A model generated the notes under the pieces. The model had not been told where the DNA came from and searched no databases. It saw only the letters and a list, made by a program, of their open reading frames with translations. From Candidatus Enterosoma merdigallinarum (lineage in GTDB: Bacteria; Bacillota_I; Bacilli_A; RFN20; CAG-288): 64,000 bases of DNA. Made by a program: the position numbers and the translations under genes. This document shows, piece after piece, positions 48,272 to 57,549 of the stretch (position 1 is its first letter; every line of letters starts with the position of its first letter). The stretch lies in the NCBI GenBank assembly GCA_018714385.1, contig DVNL01000007.1, forward strand, positions 29,657-93,656. Reading direction: 5' to 3'.

Positions 48272-48664
48272 ACGCTCTTCGTCAACGGGACTATTTAGTC
48301 ATTGATTCATAATCTAGCTTATATCTAGTAAGCGTCGCATAAGCAATAATCGTAGCTACTGTCCCATCTATCCTCTTTAGCCTTGAATTTAGCTTCGATG
48401 GCTGAATTGAATATTCAATTTGCGACTAAAACAAAGATTTTTTCAGAAATTGTGATTTCGTGGTGGCTAGATCAATATGATAAATCCTCTTCCTTTTATA
48501 TCCATATTTATAATTTGCGAAAATTTGAACCCGAAGTGCTATTGCGGTGTGCGTATTGCGGTGGTTCGAACTTTTTGAGGTATTTTTGACTATTTTCGAC
48601 GGTCACGATAGGACCCTAAAAATTCAGGATGCGACATAGTGAGCACGAATTGGTAATTTTTGAT

Positions 48665-48706
48665 AAAAAAATAACCTATAATGACTAGGCATTATAGGTG
48701 TTTTTT
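48665..48706 (-). terminator. Terminator-like hairpin downstream of tRNA-Glu (possibly bidirectional)
   Basis: ACCTATAATG-N6-CATTATAGGT; minus strand followed by TATTTTTTT, plus strand by GTTTTTT. Confidence 0.65.
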
Positions 48707-48711
48707 AAAGA

Positions 48712-48788
48712 TGGTGACCCTGACGGGATTCGAACCCGTGGATGCAGCCTTGAGAGGGCTGAGACTTAAGCCGCTTGTCGACAGGGCC
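48712..48788 (-). tRNA. tRNA-Glu (anticodon CUC), CCA encoded
   Basis: Minus strand GGCCCTG TC GAC AAGCGGCTTAA GTC T CAGCC CTCTCAA GGCTG CATCC ACGGG TTCGAAT CCCGT CAGGGTC A CCA folds as a full cloverleaf (77 nt). Confidence 0.93.
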
Positions 48789-48885
48789 ATACGCTTTGCC
48801 TTGCAAAGCTTGAATAATATATCGTATCGGAAGGATTCTTGCAAGTAATTCTTTCCTTTATTCCTTATATATGATATATTTTTCT

Positions 48886-49045
48886 TTGCGCTTTTTGGCG
48901 CAAGTAACCATAGATGCGGATCTTGTCGACAAGTCCTCTATGCCGCACACATCTTCAGGACTAGCACATCCTGGCTAGCAACGCTTAGCATATTGGGTTG
49001 GCATCTCGAAGCATCTAGAAGAACAACAAAAAGGAGGCTCCAAAG
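48886..49045 (+). promoter_or_regulatory. Structured rpsB 5' leader (candidate S2 autoregulatory element)
   Basis: Successive potential hairpins TTGCGC/GCGCAA, TGCGG/CCGCA, CTAGC/GCTAG and tandem GCATCTCGAA-GCATCTAGAA before SD GGAGG. Confidence 0.4.
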
Positions 49046-50128
49046 ATGAGCGAAGAAGAGAAGAAGACGATCGAAGAAACCACTGCCCCTGCCACAGAAG
49101 AGACGAAAGATGTCATGGCCACTACGGTCCATGGCGAGAATGACCCTGTCGTCAGCGCCAAGACCCTCTTGGATTCCGGATGCCATTTCGGCCATCGCGT
49201 TTCCCAGTGGAATCCGAAGATGAGGCAGTACATCTACAATCGTAGAAACAATCTTTATATCATCGATTTGAACAAGTCCGCCGAATGCATGCAGAAGGCC
49301 TACAAGGCTCTCAAGGACATCGTTTCCAAGGGAGGCAAGGTCCTTTTTGTCGGCACGAAGAGCTATGCCCAGAAGGCCATCCAGGAAGAGGCTGTCCGTT
49401 CCGGCTCTTTCTATGTCAGCCATAGATGGCTCGGCGGAACTCTCACCAACTTCCGCACCATCTGCAAGAGAATCGGACTTCTCAAGGATATTGAACAGCA
49501 GGAACTTTCCGGCGAGCTCGACAAGCTTCCGAAGAAGGAAATCGCCGAGAAGCTCAAGCTGAAGGCCAAGCTCAGCCAGAACCTCGAGGGCATCAAGGAG
49601 ATCCGTATGCTTCCCCAGGCCATCGTCGTCGTCGACCCCAAGGCCGAGCACAACGCCATTGCCGAGGCCAGGGTTCTTCACATCCCTGTGTTCGCTCTTG
49701 GCGACACCAACACCAACCCCGACGAGATCGACTATCTCGTTCCCGCCAATGATGACGGCGAGGCTTCCATCCGCATCATCGTCGGCCTCTTCGCCGATGC
49801 TGTTGTCGAAGGAAAGGGCGGCGAGCCTCTCTATGCCTACAAGGATGTCTCTTCCGCGACCTCCACGATGGCCGACATGCTCAAGGGTGTCGATCCCAAC
49901 GAGACCATCAAGGCGATCCGTGCCAAACTGAGAGACGATGCCATTGCCATGAGAAAGAACGGCAAGGGCAGAGTCCGCAGAAGACCCGTCAAGAATTTCC
50001 GTCGTTTCGGAAACAAGAACGCTAGCAACAGCGCCCCTGCCGCCAAGGATGGCACGACCGCTGCCGCTGCTCCTGCCACTGAAGCCGCTCCCGCCGCTGC
50101 CGAGACCAAGACCCAGGAGGCCAAGTAA
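49046..50128 (+). CDS. rpsB: 30S ribosomal protein S2 with N- and C-terminal extensions
   Basis: LLDSGCHFGHRVSQWNPKMRQYIYNRRNNLYIIDLNKS...SHRWLGGTLTNFRTI...IPVFALGDTNTNPDEIDYLVPANDD. Confidence 0.98.
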   Translation: MSEEEKKTIEETTAPATEETKDVMATTVHGENDPVVSAKTLLDSGCHFGHRVSQWNPKMRQYIYNRRNNLYIIDLNKSAECMQKAYKALKDIVSKGGKVLFVGTKSYAQKAIQEEAVRSGSFYVSHRWLGGTLTNFRTICKRIGLLKDIEQQELSGELDKLPKKEIAEKLKLKAKLSQNLEGIKEIRMLPQAIVVVDPKAEHNAIAEARVLHIPVFALGDTNTNPDEIDYLVPANDDGEASIRIIVGLFADAVVEGKGGEPLYAYKDVSSATSTMADMLKGVDPNETIKAIRAKLRDDAIAMRKNGKGRVRRRPVKNFRRFGNKNASNSAPAAKDGTTAAAAPATEAAPAAAETKTQEAK

Positions 50129-50130
50129 AA

Positions 50131-51021
50131 ATGAGTTCCCAGATCGAACTGATCAAGATTCTCCGCGATAGAACCGGTGCCGGATTGATGGACTGCAAGA
50201 AGGCCCTTCTCGAAAACGATAGCGATATCGAAAAGGCCATCGTCTGGCTTCGCGAAAAGGGAATCTCCAAGCAGGAGAAGAAGGCTGGAAGAACTGCCGC
50301 CGAAGGTGTCGCTTGGGTTCTGACCAAGGGCAACAAGGCCGCCATCATCGAAATCAACTGCGAGACCGATTTCGTCGCCAATTCCGATCCCTTCCGCGAT
50401 CTGGTCAAGGCCGTCAACAAGGCCGTCCTCGACAACGAGCCCAAGACGAAGGAAGAGGCTCTGGAATGCAAGACCGACAGTGGCAAGACCATCAAGGATC
50501 TCTTCCTCGATGCCACCATCAAGTTGGGCGAGAAACTCGATTTCCGCCGTTTCGCCATCATCGAGAAGAAGGACGAGGAGATCTTCGGCCCCTACATCCA
50601 CATGAACGGAAAGATCGCCACCATCGTCATTCTCCAGGGCGGCGATGCTTCTGTCGCCAATGGCGTCTCCCTTAATGTCACATCTTGCAACCCGACCTAT
50701 GTCTATGAATCCGAAATCCCTGCCGAAATCGTGGCCAGGGAGACCGAGATCGAGACCGAGGCCAGCAAGAACGATCCCGCCTTCGCCAAGAAGCCCGAGA
50801 TCATCAAGCAGAAGATCATCGAAGGCCGCGTCCGCAAGAACCTTTGTGCGAACGTCCTGGCCTCTCAGCCCTATGTTCTTGACGAGACCAAGTCCGTCGG
50901 CAGTTTCCTGAAGGAAAACAATGCCACCATTGTCTCCTTCGTCCGTTATGCCGTCGGTGAGGGCATCGAAAAGAAGCAAAGCGATTTTGCCGCCGAAGTC
51001 GAATCTCAGATGAAGATGTAA
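50131..51021 (+). CDS. tsf: Elongation factor Ts
   Basis: IELIKILRDRTGAGLMDCKKALLENDSDIEKAIVWLREKG; INCETDFVAN. Confidence 0.98.
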   Translation: MSSQIELIKILRDRTGAGLMDCKKALLENDSDIEKAIVWLREKGISKQEKKAGRTAAEGVAWVLTKGNKAAIIEINCETDFVANSDPFRDLVKAVNKAVLDNEPKTKEEALECKTDSGKTIKDLFLDATIKLGEKLDFRRFAIIEKKDEEIFGPYIHMNGKIATIVILQGGDASVANGVSLNVTSCNPTYVYESEIPAEIVARETEIETEASKNDPAFAKKPEIIKQKIIEGRVRKNLCANVLASQPYVLDETKSVGSFLKENNATIVSFVRYAVGEGIEKKQSDFAAEVESQMKM

Positions 51022-51026
51022 GTCGC

Positions 51027-51055
51027 AAGGGCACCCTCCGGGGTGCCTTTGTTTT
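51027..51055 (+). terminator. Rho-independent terminator/attenuator after tsf
   Basis: GGGCACCC-TCC-GGGGTGCC followed by TTTGTTTT. Confidence 0.8.
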
Positions 51056-51070
51056 GAATCGGAGGTCCTT

Positions 51071-51784
51071 ATGTACAAAAGAATCATGATCAAGATTTCC
51101 GGAGAAGCTTTGGAGGACAAGGAAAACCATCTTCCCTATAGGACGGCCTTCCTCGAAAGCATCTACACCATGGTCAAGCAGATCCGGGATGTAGGCGTGG
51201 AAATCATGATCGTCGTCGGAGGTGGGAACATCTTCCGCGGCAAGGTCGCAAGCTCCATCGGCGTCGACCGGGCGACGGGAGACTATATGGGAATGCTTGC
51301 CACCATCATGAACGCCATGGCGCTTCAGTCCTTTTTCGAGTCCCGCGGCACCCAGACCCGTGTCATGTCCGCCCTTCCTCTCAACGCCTGCTGCGAGCCC
51401 TATATCCGCCGCAAAGCCCTGCGGCATCTTGAAAAGAAGCGCGTCGTCATCTTTGCCGCCGGCATCGGAAGTCCGTATTTCACCACCGACACCTGCACGG
51501 CTCTTCGCGCCAAGGAGATGATGGCCGACAGCATCTTCATGGGCAAGAACGGCGTGGATGGCGTCTTCACCGCCGACCCCAGGAAGGATTCCTCCGCGAA
51601 ACTCATCGACAAGATCACGTATCATGAAATCCTCGCCAAGGGACTTCAGGTCATGGACAGCACTGCCGTCGGTCTTTTGGAGGACACGGACATCGATATT
51701 CGCGTCTTCAATATGGCCGATCCGGAGAATGCCGTCCGTCTCATCCGAGGCGAGAAGATCGGGACGCTCATCTCTCGCAAGTAG
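51071..51784 (+). CDS. pyrH: UMP kinase
   Basis: YKRIMIKISGEAL...VGGGNIFRG...DRATGDYMGMLATIMNAMALQ; NGVDGVFTADP. Confidence 0.98.
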   Translation: MYKRIMIKISGEALEDKENHLPYRTAFLESIYTMVKQIRDVGVEIMIVVGGGNIFRGKVASSIGVDRATGDYMGMLATIMNAMALQSFFESRGTQTRVMSALPLNACCEPYIRRKALRHLEKKRVVIFAAGIGSPYFTTDTCTALRAKEMMADSIFMGKNGVDGVFTADPRKDSSAKLIDKITYHEILAKGLQVMDSTAVGLLEDTDIDIRVFNMADPENAVRLIRGEKIGTLISRK

Positions 51785-51843
51785 TTTTCTTGAAACAGGA
51801 CTTCTAGTAGAATATAGTTATCTACAAACTGGAGGTTTCAACT

Positions 51844-52386
51844 ATGGCCATTTTGAATGAATGCATCGAAAAGATGGATAAGACTCTCTCCTCTCTCAAG
51901 GATTCTTTCGGCACCCTTCGTGCCGGACGTGTCTCCCCGGGCCTCTTGGACAAGGTCATCGTCAATGTCTATGATTCCAACATGCCCTTGAAGCACGTCG
52001 CCTCGATCACCGTCGCCTCCGCCACCGACTTGGTCGTCAAGCCTTTCGATCCTTCCACCGCCAAAGACATTCTCTCCGGCTTGAACAAGGCGGATCTCGG
52101 TTGCAATCCTGTCGTCAACGGCGGTGCCATCATGCTCAAGTTCCCTGCCCCCAGCGAGGATAGAAGGCAGGAGCTAATCAAGCAGTGCAAGAAATATGCG
52201 GAAGACGGAAAGGTTGCCCTGCGCAACATCCGGAAGGACTTCAACAACAAGGTCAAGAAGGATGAAACCCTTTCCGAGGACCAGCAGCATGACGTCCTCG
52301 ATGACATCCAGAAGACGACCGACGAGCACACCAAGAAGATCGACACCATGCTCGCCGAGAAGATCAAGGACATCGAGACCATCTAA
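51844..52386 (+). CDS. frr: Ribosome recycling factor
   Basis: GTLRAGRVSPGLLDKVIVNVYDSNMPLKHVASI; VALRNIRKDFNNKVKK. Confidence 0.98.
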   Translation: MAILNECIEKMDKTLSSLKDSFGTLRAGRVSPGLLDKVIVNVYDSNMPLKHVASITVASATDLVVKPFDPSTAKDILSGLNKADLGCNPVVNGGAIMLKFPAPSEDRRQELIKQCKKYAEDGKVALRNIRKDFNNKVKKDETLSEDQQHDVLDDIQKTTDEHTKKIDTMLAEKIKDIETI

Positions 52387-53106
52387 GTGAGCGAATCTCT
52401 CAGGCATATCGCCTTTATCATGGACGGCAACGGGAGATGGGCCAAGAAGAGGCTCCTCCCGCGCTCCATGGGACATCGTGCCGGAGTCAAGCGGATCAAG
52501 GAGATCATCCTCTCCTGTTTCGAAGACTACGGCATCCATACCTGCTCCCTCTATTGCTTTTCGACCGAAAACTGGAACAGGCCGGAGGACGAAATCCGGA
52601 CGCTTTTCCGTCTGCTCAAGCAGTTTTTCGAGGAGGAGATCGACTTCTTCAAGGAAAAGAACGTCCGCATTCGCGTCCTGGGATTTCTCGACGACGAAAG
52701 GATTCCGGCGGATACGCGTAAGACCATCGAAAAGGCCGTGACCGAAACGGCAGGCTGCGATAAATATGTCTTCAATGTCCTCTTCAACTATGGCTCACGG
52801 CAAGAGATCCTTGCCGCCGCCAAAAGTCTTGCGAGGAAGGCGAAGGACGGGATTGTCGATCCGGACAAAATCACCCTCGACGATTTCCGATCGGAGCTTT
52901 TCACGGGACAGGAGGATGGGGACGTCGATCTTCTCGTCCGGACTTCCGGGGAAGAGAGACTTTCCAACTGCCTCCTCTACCAGGTCGCCTATGCCGAATT
53001 CATCTTCACGGACGTCCATTGGCCGGATTTCGACAGGAAGGAACTGGCCAAGTGCATCGATATTTATAAGCATCGCAACAGACGCTTCGGAGCCATCAAG
53101 GAATGA
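52387..53106 (+). CDS. uppS: Undecaprenyl diphosphate synthase
   Basis: HIAFIMDGNGRWAKKRLLPRSMGHRAGVKRIKEI; LLVRTSGEERLSNCLLYQVAYAEFIFTDVHWPDF; GTG start. Confidence 0.97.
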   Translation: MSESLRHIAFIMDGNGRWAKKRLLPRSMGHRAGVKRIKEIILSCFEDYGIHTCSLYCFSTENWNRPEDEIRTLFRLLKQFFEEEIDFFKEKNVRIRVLGFLDDERIPADTRKTIEKAVTETAGCDKYVFNVLFNYGSRQEILAAAKSLARKAKDGIVDPDKITLDDFRSELFTGQEDGDVDLLVRTSGEERLSNCLLYQVAYAEFIFTDVHWPDFDRKELAKCIDIYKHRNRRFGAIKE

Positions 53107-54203
53107 TCAACAAGTTATCTTCCTCGTCCAAGACCTCGATGGTGAAGCGCATCCTGACCGGTCTTGTCTTGATGGCTGTTGTCATCCCTTGTCTGGTCTT
53201 CGGGGATTGGGCCTTTTTTGCTCTTTCCATCCTCCTTGCCGTTTTTGGCATCCATGAGATCCTCAAGGCCCCCGGCTCTGGACGCTATTCCCTGCCCATC
53301 AAGATCGCCGTGTATTTCTTCGTCCTGTCTTTCATCTATTGGACATTCATCAAGAGCTGGGCGGATTCTTCGGACCCCAATCCGTTCAACGGATCCTCGA
53401 CGTTTTATCTGAATAATATCTTTGTTTCGATATTGGGAATCATCCTCTATGCGATGGTCCTGTTCCTCATCGCTGTCTGCACGCCGAAGGTCCAGCTCTC
53501 GGATGTCACCTATCTTTTTACCGTCGGATTGTTCTTCGCCTTGGGCTTCCAGGGCATGCTCTTCCTCCGCTATTTCCCGAATAGCTCAGGGATCACGTAT
53601 ATGGGGGCAACGACCATTCCTGTCGAATGGGGAACCGGCGTGACATGCAAAACCTATTTTTCTGATTATTACCAATATCGTGGCTTGAGCCAATCTTTCA
53701 ATTCCTGTCTGGCTTTTATCTTCATGCTCATCGGGACGTGGGGAGCGGACGTCGGAGCCTACTTCATCGGTGTTCTCTTTGGAAAGCATCGTATGAACCC
53801 TCGGATTTCGCCCCATAAGACGTGGGAAGGATTTTTCGGCGGTTTCGTGTTTTCGATGGCGGCTTCCCTGGGTTTTGCCGCCGTTTGCGAATTCGCTTTT
53901 GATTCTCCTCTTGTCCCGGGCATCCTGCAATTCTCCCATTCCCCTCTTTTGCAGGCGACGGGGGTCATGGACGGAACGGCTTGGCCTTTCCTCTTCGGCA
54001 TCGCTTTCTTGATGCCGATCGTCGGCAATGTCGGCGGTTTTGCCTTCTCCCTGATCAAGCGCCAGTTCGGCATCAAGGACTTCGGCACGATCTTCCCCGG
54101 GCATGGCGGCGTCATCGATCGCTTTGATTCCATTCTGACCAACTCGATCATGATCTCGATCGTCATGCTGATCACGGCCAACGGATGGAACCTTTTGGTA
54201 TGA
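53103..54203 (+). CDS. cdsA: Phosphatidate cytidylyltransferase
   Basis: TWGADVGAYFIGVLFGKHRMNPRISPHKTWEGFFGG; KRQFGIKDFGTIFPGHGGVIDRFDSIL. Confidence 0.97.
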   Translation: MINKLSSSSKTSMVKRILTGLVLMAVVIPCLVFGDWAFFALSILLAVFGIHEILKAPGSGRYSLPIKIAVYFFVLSFIYWTFIKSWADSSDPNPFNGSSTFYLNNIFVSILGIILYAMVLFLIAVCTPKVQLSDVTYLFTVGLFFALGFQGMLFLRYFPNSSGITYMGATTIPVEWGTGVTCKTYFSDYYQYRGLSQSFNSCLAFIFMLIGTWGADVGAYFIGVLFGKHRMNPRISPHKTWEGFFGGFVFSMAASLGFAAVCEFAFDSPLVPGILQFSHSPLLQATGVMDGTAWPFLFGIAFLMPIVGNVGGFAFSLIKRQFGIKDFGTIFPGHGGVIDRFDSILTNSIMISIVMLITANGWNLLV

Positions 54204-55405
54204 GGCGTAAAATCGTTCTTTTGGGGGCCACCGGCTCAATCGGCCGGCAATGCCTCGACATTTTGAAGTATTCCTTCGACTATGAGCTCGTCGGGGTCTC
54301 TCTCAACGGACGCTTCGAGAATCTCGAGCCTTATCTTTTCTATTTCGATTCCCTCCGTTATGTCGCAATTCGCGATGCGGACAGGGCGAGGCTTTTCAAG
54401 GAAAGGCATCCTTCCTATGAGGTGCTTTCCGGCGAGGACTGCAATGTCCTTCTTGTCCAGGCTTGCAAAGAGGCCGATGTCTTCAACGCCTTGATGGGCA
54501 ACGCCGGCCTCGCTCCGACTCTGGAGGCCATAGAGGAAGGAAGGGATCTCTTCCTTTCCAACAAGGAATCCATCGTTATTGGCTCCTCCCTTTTGGAAAA
54601 GGCCCTCGCTCGTTCCAAGAGCCAAGTCTATCCGGTCGACAGCGAGCATGTCGCCTTGGCAAAGCTTCTCGACCAGGCAAAGGAGCTTGACATTCCCGAA
54701 AAAGACATCGAAACCCTCTATGTCACCGCAAGCGGCGGAGCTCTCCGGGATCTGAAAAAAGAAGAGCTTGCCTCCGTCACTCCGGACAAGGTCCTCTCCC
54801 ATCCAACGTGGAACATGGGAAGCAAGATCACGGTCGACTCGGCCACCATGGTCAACAAGGGCTTCGAAAAGATCGAAGCCGCCTTCCTCTTCCATTTCCC
54901 CCTCGAAAAGGTGAAGGCGATCATCTGCCGGGAGTCTCTTGTCCACGCCCTTCTTGCCTATACGAAGGAAGGAAGGAAGGAATATCTCTATGAGTATTCC
55001 CCATGCGACATGAAAGTCGCCATCGCCTACGCCCTCTCCAAAGGGACATTGAAGGCGCATCGCAACAATGCCGAAGACGAAAAGGCCGTCCACGCCCTCT
55101 CCTTCTCGCAGATCGATCCGGACTTCTACCCTCTCTTCGATCTGACGGTGAAGACCTATCGCGACTATGGCAACGTCGGCATGATTCTCTACAATTATGT
55201 CGACACCTATGCCATCGACGCCTTCCTGAAGGGAGAGATCGGCTTCCTGGACATTCAGGAGGCCTTGAAACGCGTCTATGACGTTCTTGCCGATGTCCGC
55301 GAGGAGCTTGCCATCGGGAGGCTTGCGGAAATCGAGTCGCGCCTATCGGACCGCGCCAAGGAGATCGTCGAGGAAATCGTCGATCGGAAAAGGAGAAAAC
55401 CATGA
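54200..55405 (+). CDS. dxr: 1-deoxy-D-xylulose 5-phosphate reductoisomerase
   Basis: IVLLGATGSIGRQCLDIL; PVDSEHVALAKLL; TASGGALRD; HPTWNMGSKITVDSATMVNKGFEKIEA; ATGA overlap with cdsA. Confidence 0.97.
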   Translation: MRRKIVLLGATGSIGRQCLDILKYSFDYELVGVSLNGRFENLEPYLFYFDSLRYVAIRDADRARLFKERHPSYEVLSGEDCNVLLVQACKEADVFNALMGNAGLAPTLEAIEEGRDLFLSNKESIVIGSSLLEKALARSKSQVYPVDSEHVALAKLLDQAKELDIPEKDIETLYVTASGGALRDLKKEELASVTPDKVLSHPTWNMGSKITVDSATMVNKGFEKIEAAFLFHFPLEKVKAIICRESLVHALLAYTKEGRKEYLYEYSPCDMKVAIAYALSKGTLKAHRNNAEDEKAVHALSFSQIDPDFYPLFDLTVKTYRDYGNVGMILYNYVDTYAIDAFLKGEIGFLDIQEALKRVYDVLADVREELAIGRLAEIESRLSDRAKEIVEEIVDRKRRKP

Positions 55406-56763
55406 TCGTTGTCTATATCATCGTCCTCATATTGGGACTTTCCGTTCTTGTCTGTCTCCATGAGCTCGGCCATCTTTGCGTCGCGAAGATCTGCAAGGTC
55501 TATTGCTACGAATATTCTATCGGATTCGGCCCGGCCATCGTGAAGCATCGCTTCCGGCATCGGACACGCGAGGAAAAAAGACGCTACAAGGAAGGCTCGC
55601 CCCTGTTCCGGGCCTTGGTGAAGGGCGTCGACGGGACTCCCGGCGAGACGGAATACTGCCTTCGCTGGATTCCTCTCGGCGGTTATGTCGCCATGGCCGG
55701 GGAGGACGAAGAGCCTGAAGAGATCCCTGTCGCCGCCATCCCCAAGGAGAGGACTCTGGGCGGGGTCAACCATTTCAAGCAGATCTGCATCATGCTGGCG
55801 GGCATCGCCATGAACTTCCTCGTCGCCTATCTCCTCTTCTTCGTCGCCTATGCCGCCTTCGACCAGACCGGCTATCATTATGATTCCAACGCCGTCACCG
55901 TCAGCTCGGATCCGGAGGATCCCATCGCCAAGGCCGGACTTGAGACCGGAGACGAGATCGTCGGGCTCTACCAGGTCTACGAAAATCTCTACACCTCGGA
56001 AGGAGACGCGCTTGTCGAAGAACTCGTCTTCCCCTCGCAGGAGAATCAGAAGCCTATCGAAAGCTATCTCTCCTACAAGCCGGGGACGGATGGCTCCGGC
56101 GGCCTTGACGACATCGCCGAAGACTGCATCAACTATGCCGGGATGAACATCGTGAGCAACGCCTATCCCGTCCTTGTCGACGGCAAGGAGCAGACTGTCG
56201 TCTGCAAGGCGGATTCCACTCGCACTTTGCATCTCACCTATGTCGAAAAAGGCTCGGAAGAGACGAAAGAAGTCTCCGTCCCCCTCCTTGCCGAAGAGCA
56301 AGAAAACGGCAGCTATGCCTTCGAAGGCTTCGTCCTCGATCCGGAAAGCTACGTTTTCCGTCTCTCCCCGACGGAGGCACTGGAAGTCAGCGGACGGCAG
56401 TTCTCTTCCATGTTCTGCGAAATCTACAAGGCTCTGGGCAGCCTTTTCACCCCGGAGGGCTGGAAGAACGTCGGCGGCATCGTTTCCATCTACCGTATCT
56501 CGACGGATGCCGTCACCTCCGGATCGGGAACCTACTTCTTCAGCCTGTGGGCCTATATCTCCCTCAACCTCGGCTGCTTCAACCTCATCCCTCTCCCTCC
56601 CCTGGACGGATGGAACGTCCTTCTCGCCCTCGGCGAGACGGTCACGAGAAAGAAGATCCCGAGCCGTGTCAAGGGCATCGCCGGCACGATCGGCATGGCC
56701 GTGCTGATGATCCTCGCCATCCTTCTCATCGTCAAGGACGTGATGGTCCCGATGCCGATCTGA
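55402..56763 (+). CDS. rseP: RIP (site-2) metalloprotease RseP/RasP
   Basis: LVCLHELGHLCVAKICKVYCYEYSIGFGP (HExxH); LAGIAMNFLVAYLLFF; CFNLIPLPPLDGW; ATGA overlap with dxr. Confidence 0.95.
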   Translation: MIVVYIIVLILGLSVLVCLHELGHLCVAKICKVYCYEYSIGFGPAIVKHRFRHRTREEKRRYKEGSPLFRALVKGVDGTPGETEYCLRWIPLGGYVAMAGEDEEPEEIPVAAIPKERTLGGVNHFKQICIMLAGIAMNFLVAYLLFFVAYAAFDQTGYHYDSNAVTVSSDPEDPIAKAGLETGDEIVGLYQVYENLYTSEGDALVEELVFPSQENQKPIESYLSYKPGTDGSGGLDDIAEDCINYAGMNIVSNAYPVLVDGKEQTVVCKADSTRTLHLTYVEKGSEETKEVSVPLLAEEQENGSYAFEGFVLDPESYVFRLSPTEALEVSGRQFSSMFCEIYKALGSLFTPEGWKNVGGIVSIYRISTDAVTSGSGTYFFSLWAYISLNLGCFNLIPLPPLDGWNVLLALGETVTRKKIPSRVKGIAGTIGMAVLMILAILLIVKDVMVPMPI

Positions 56764-56771
56764 ATGGAGCA

Positions 56772-56808
56772 AACAAAAAGGCCGCGCCGATCGACGCGAC
56801 CTTTTTTC
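56772..56808. terminator. Bidirectional terminator between rseP and hsp20
   Basis: AAAAAGG(C)CGCG-N8-CGCG(A)CCTTTTTT between convergent genes. Confidence 0.7.
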
Positions 56809-56821
56809 ATGCCCTTTTGCG

Positions 56822-57301
56822 CTACTGGATCTGGACGAACTCGTCTTTGTCCTCACGCTCGACCTTCTTCGGGATGGTGATGAGCAGGACGCCGTTCTCC
56901 GACTTGGCGGAGACGTCCTTCGTCCTCACATTCTCGCCGACATAGAAGCTTCTGGAGAAGCTTCCAGTCTCCCTCTCGAAGTGGATGTACTTGCCTTTCC
57001 CCTCATCGCTCTTCTTGTTGAAGCTCGCGGAGACGACGAGATAGCCGTTACGGACGGCGATCTTGAGATCCTCCTTCTTGATGCCGGGGACTTCCATCTC
57101 CAACAGGTAGTGGTCTTCCTCGTCCTTGATGTCCGTCCTCATGATGTTGTAGTCGCTGTCGTTGATGTCCGGCAGGTCGTCGAAGAGGTTGAAGAGAGGG
57201 GCGAAGAAGGAACGGTACCCGTCGTGACGAGCGACGGTACGATTCTCCTTCTTGGGTGCGACTTCCTTCTTCTGGGTATTGGTGTTTTTGTTCTCGGTCA
57301 T
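56822..57301 (-). CDS. Hsp20/alpha-crystallin small heat shock protein
   Basis: YLLEMEVPGIKKEDLKIAVRNGYLVVSASF...FERETGSFSRSFYVGENVRTKDVSAKSENGVLLITIPKK. Confidence 0.95.
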   Translation of the reverse strand: MTENKNTNTQKKEVAPKKENRTVARHDGYRSFFAPLFNLFDDLPDINDSDYNIMRTDIKDEEDHYLLEMEVPGIKKEDLKIAVRNGYLVVSASFNKKSDEGKGKYIHFERETGSFSRSFYVGENVRTKDVSAKSENGVLLITIPKKVEREDKDEFVQIQ

Positions 57302-57316
57302 AATGTTGTCCTCCTT

Positions 57317-57343
57317 TTAGCACTCACGTTTCTCAAGTGCTAA
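57317..57343 (-). promoter_or_regulatory. CIRCE element (HrcA operator) of hsp20
   Basis: TTAGCACTC-N9-AAGTGCTAA matches CIRCE TTAGCACTC-N9-GAGTGCTAA except one base; TATAAT/TATACT and TTGACA (complement of 57370-57375) immediately upstream on the minus strand. Confidence 0.9.
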
Positions 57344-57549
57344 TTATAGTATAGCTTCAATTTAGCAAATGTCAAGCAAGACTGCTAAAAATATTTTTAA
57401 TATTCCAAGATTTTTCGAGAGGACAGGTAAAAAATGAGATGAAAAGAAGATTGCAGGGAGGGAGGCTCTTTATATAAAGGTGATTGCGATGCGATATTCA
57501 AGTCTTTTATATCCTTTTCTTATGTAGCAAAATATAGTCTGTCGAGGTA

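Noticed and set aside
48383-48589. 68-aa ORF between HxlR and the tRNA
   Set aside because: No SD, no motif, AT-rich intergenic composition; too little support to call a gene.
54236-55093. 285-aa minus-strand ORF opposite dxr
   Set aside because: Antisense shadow of a conserved housekeeping gene.
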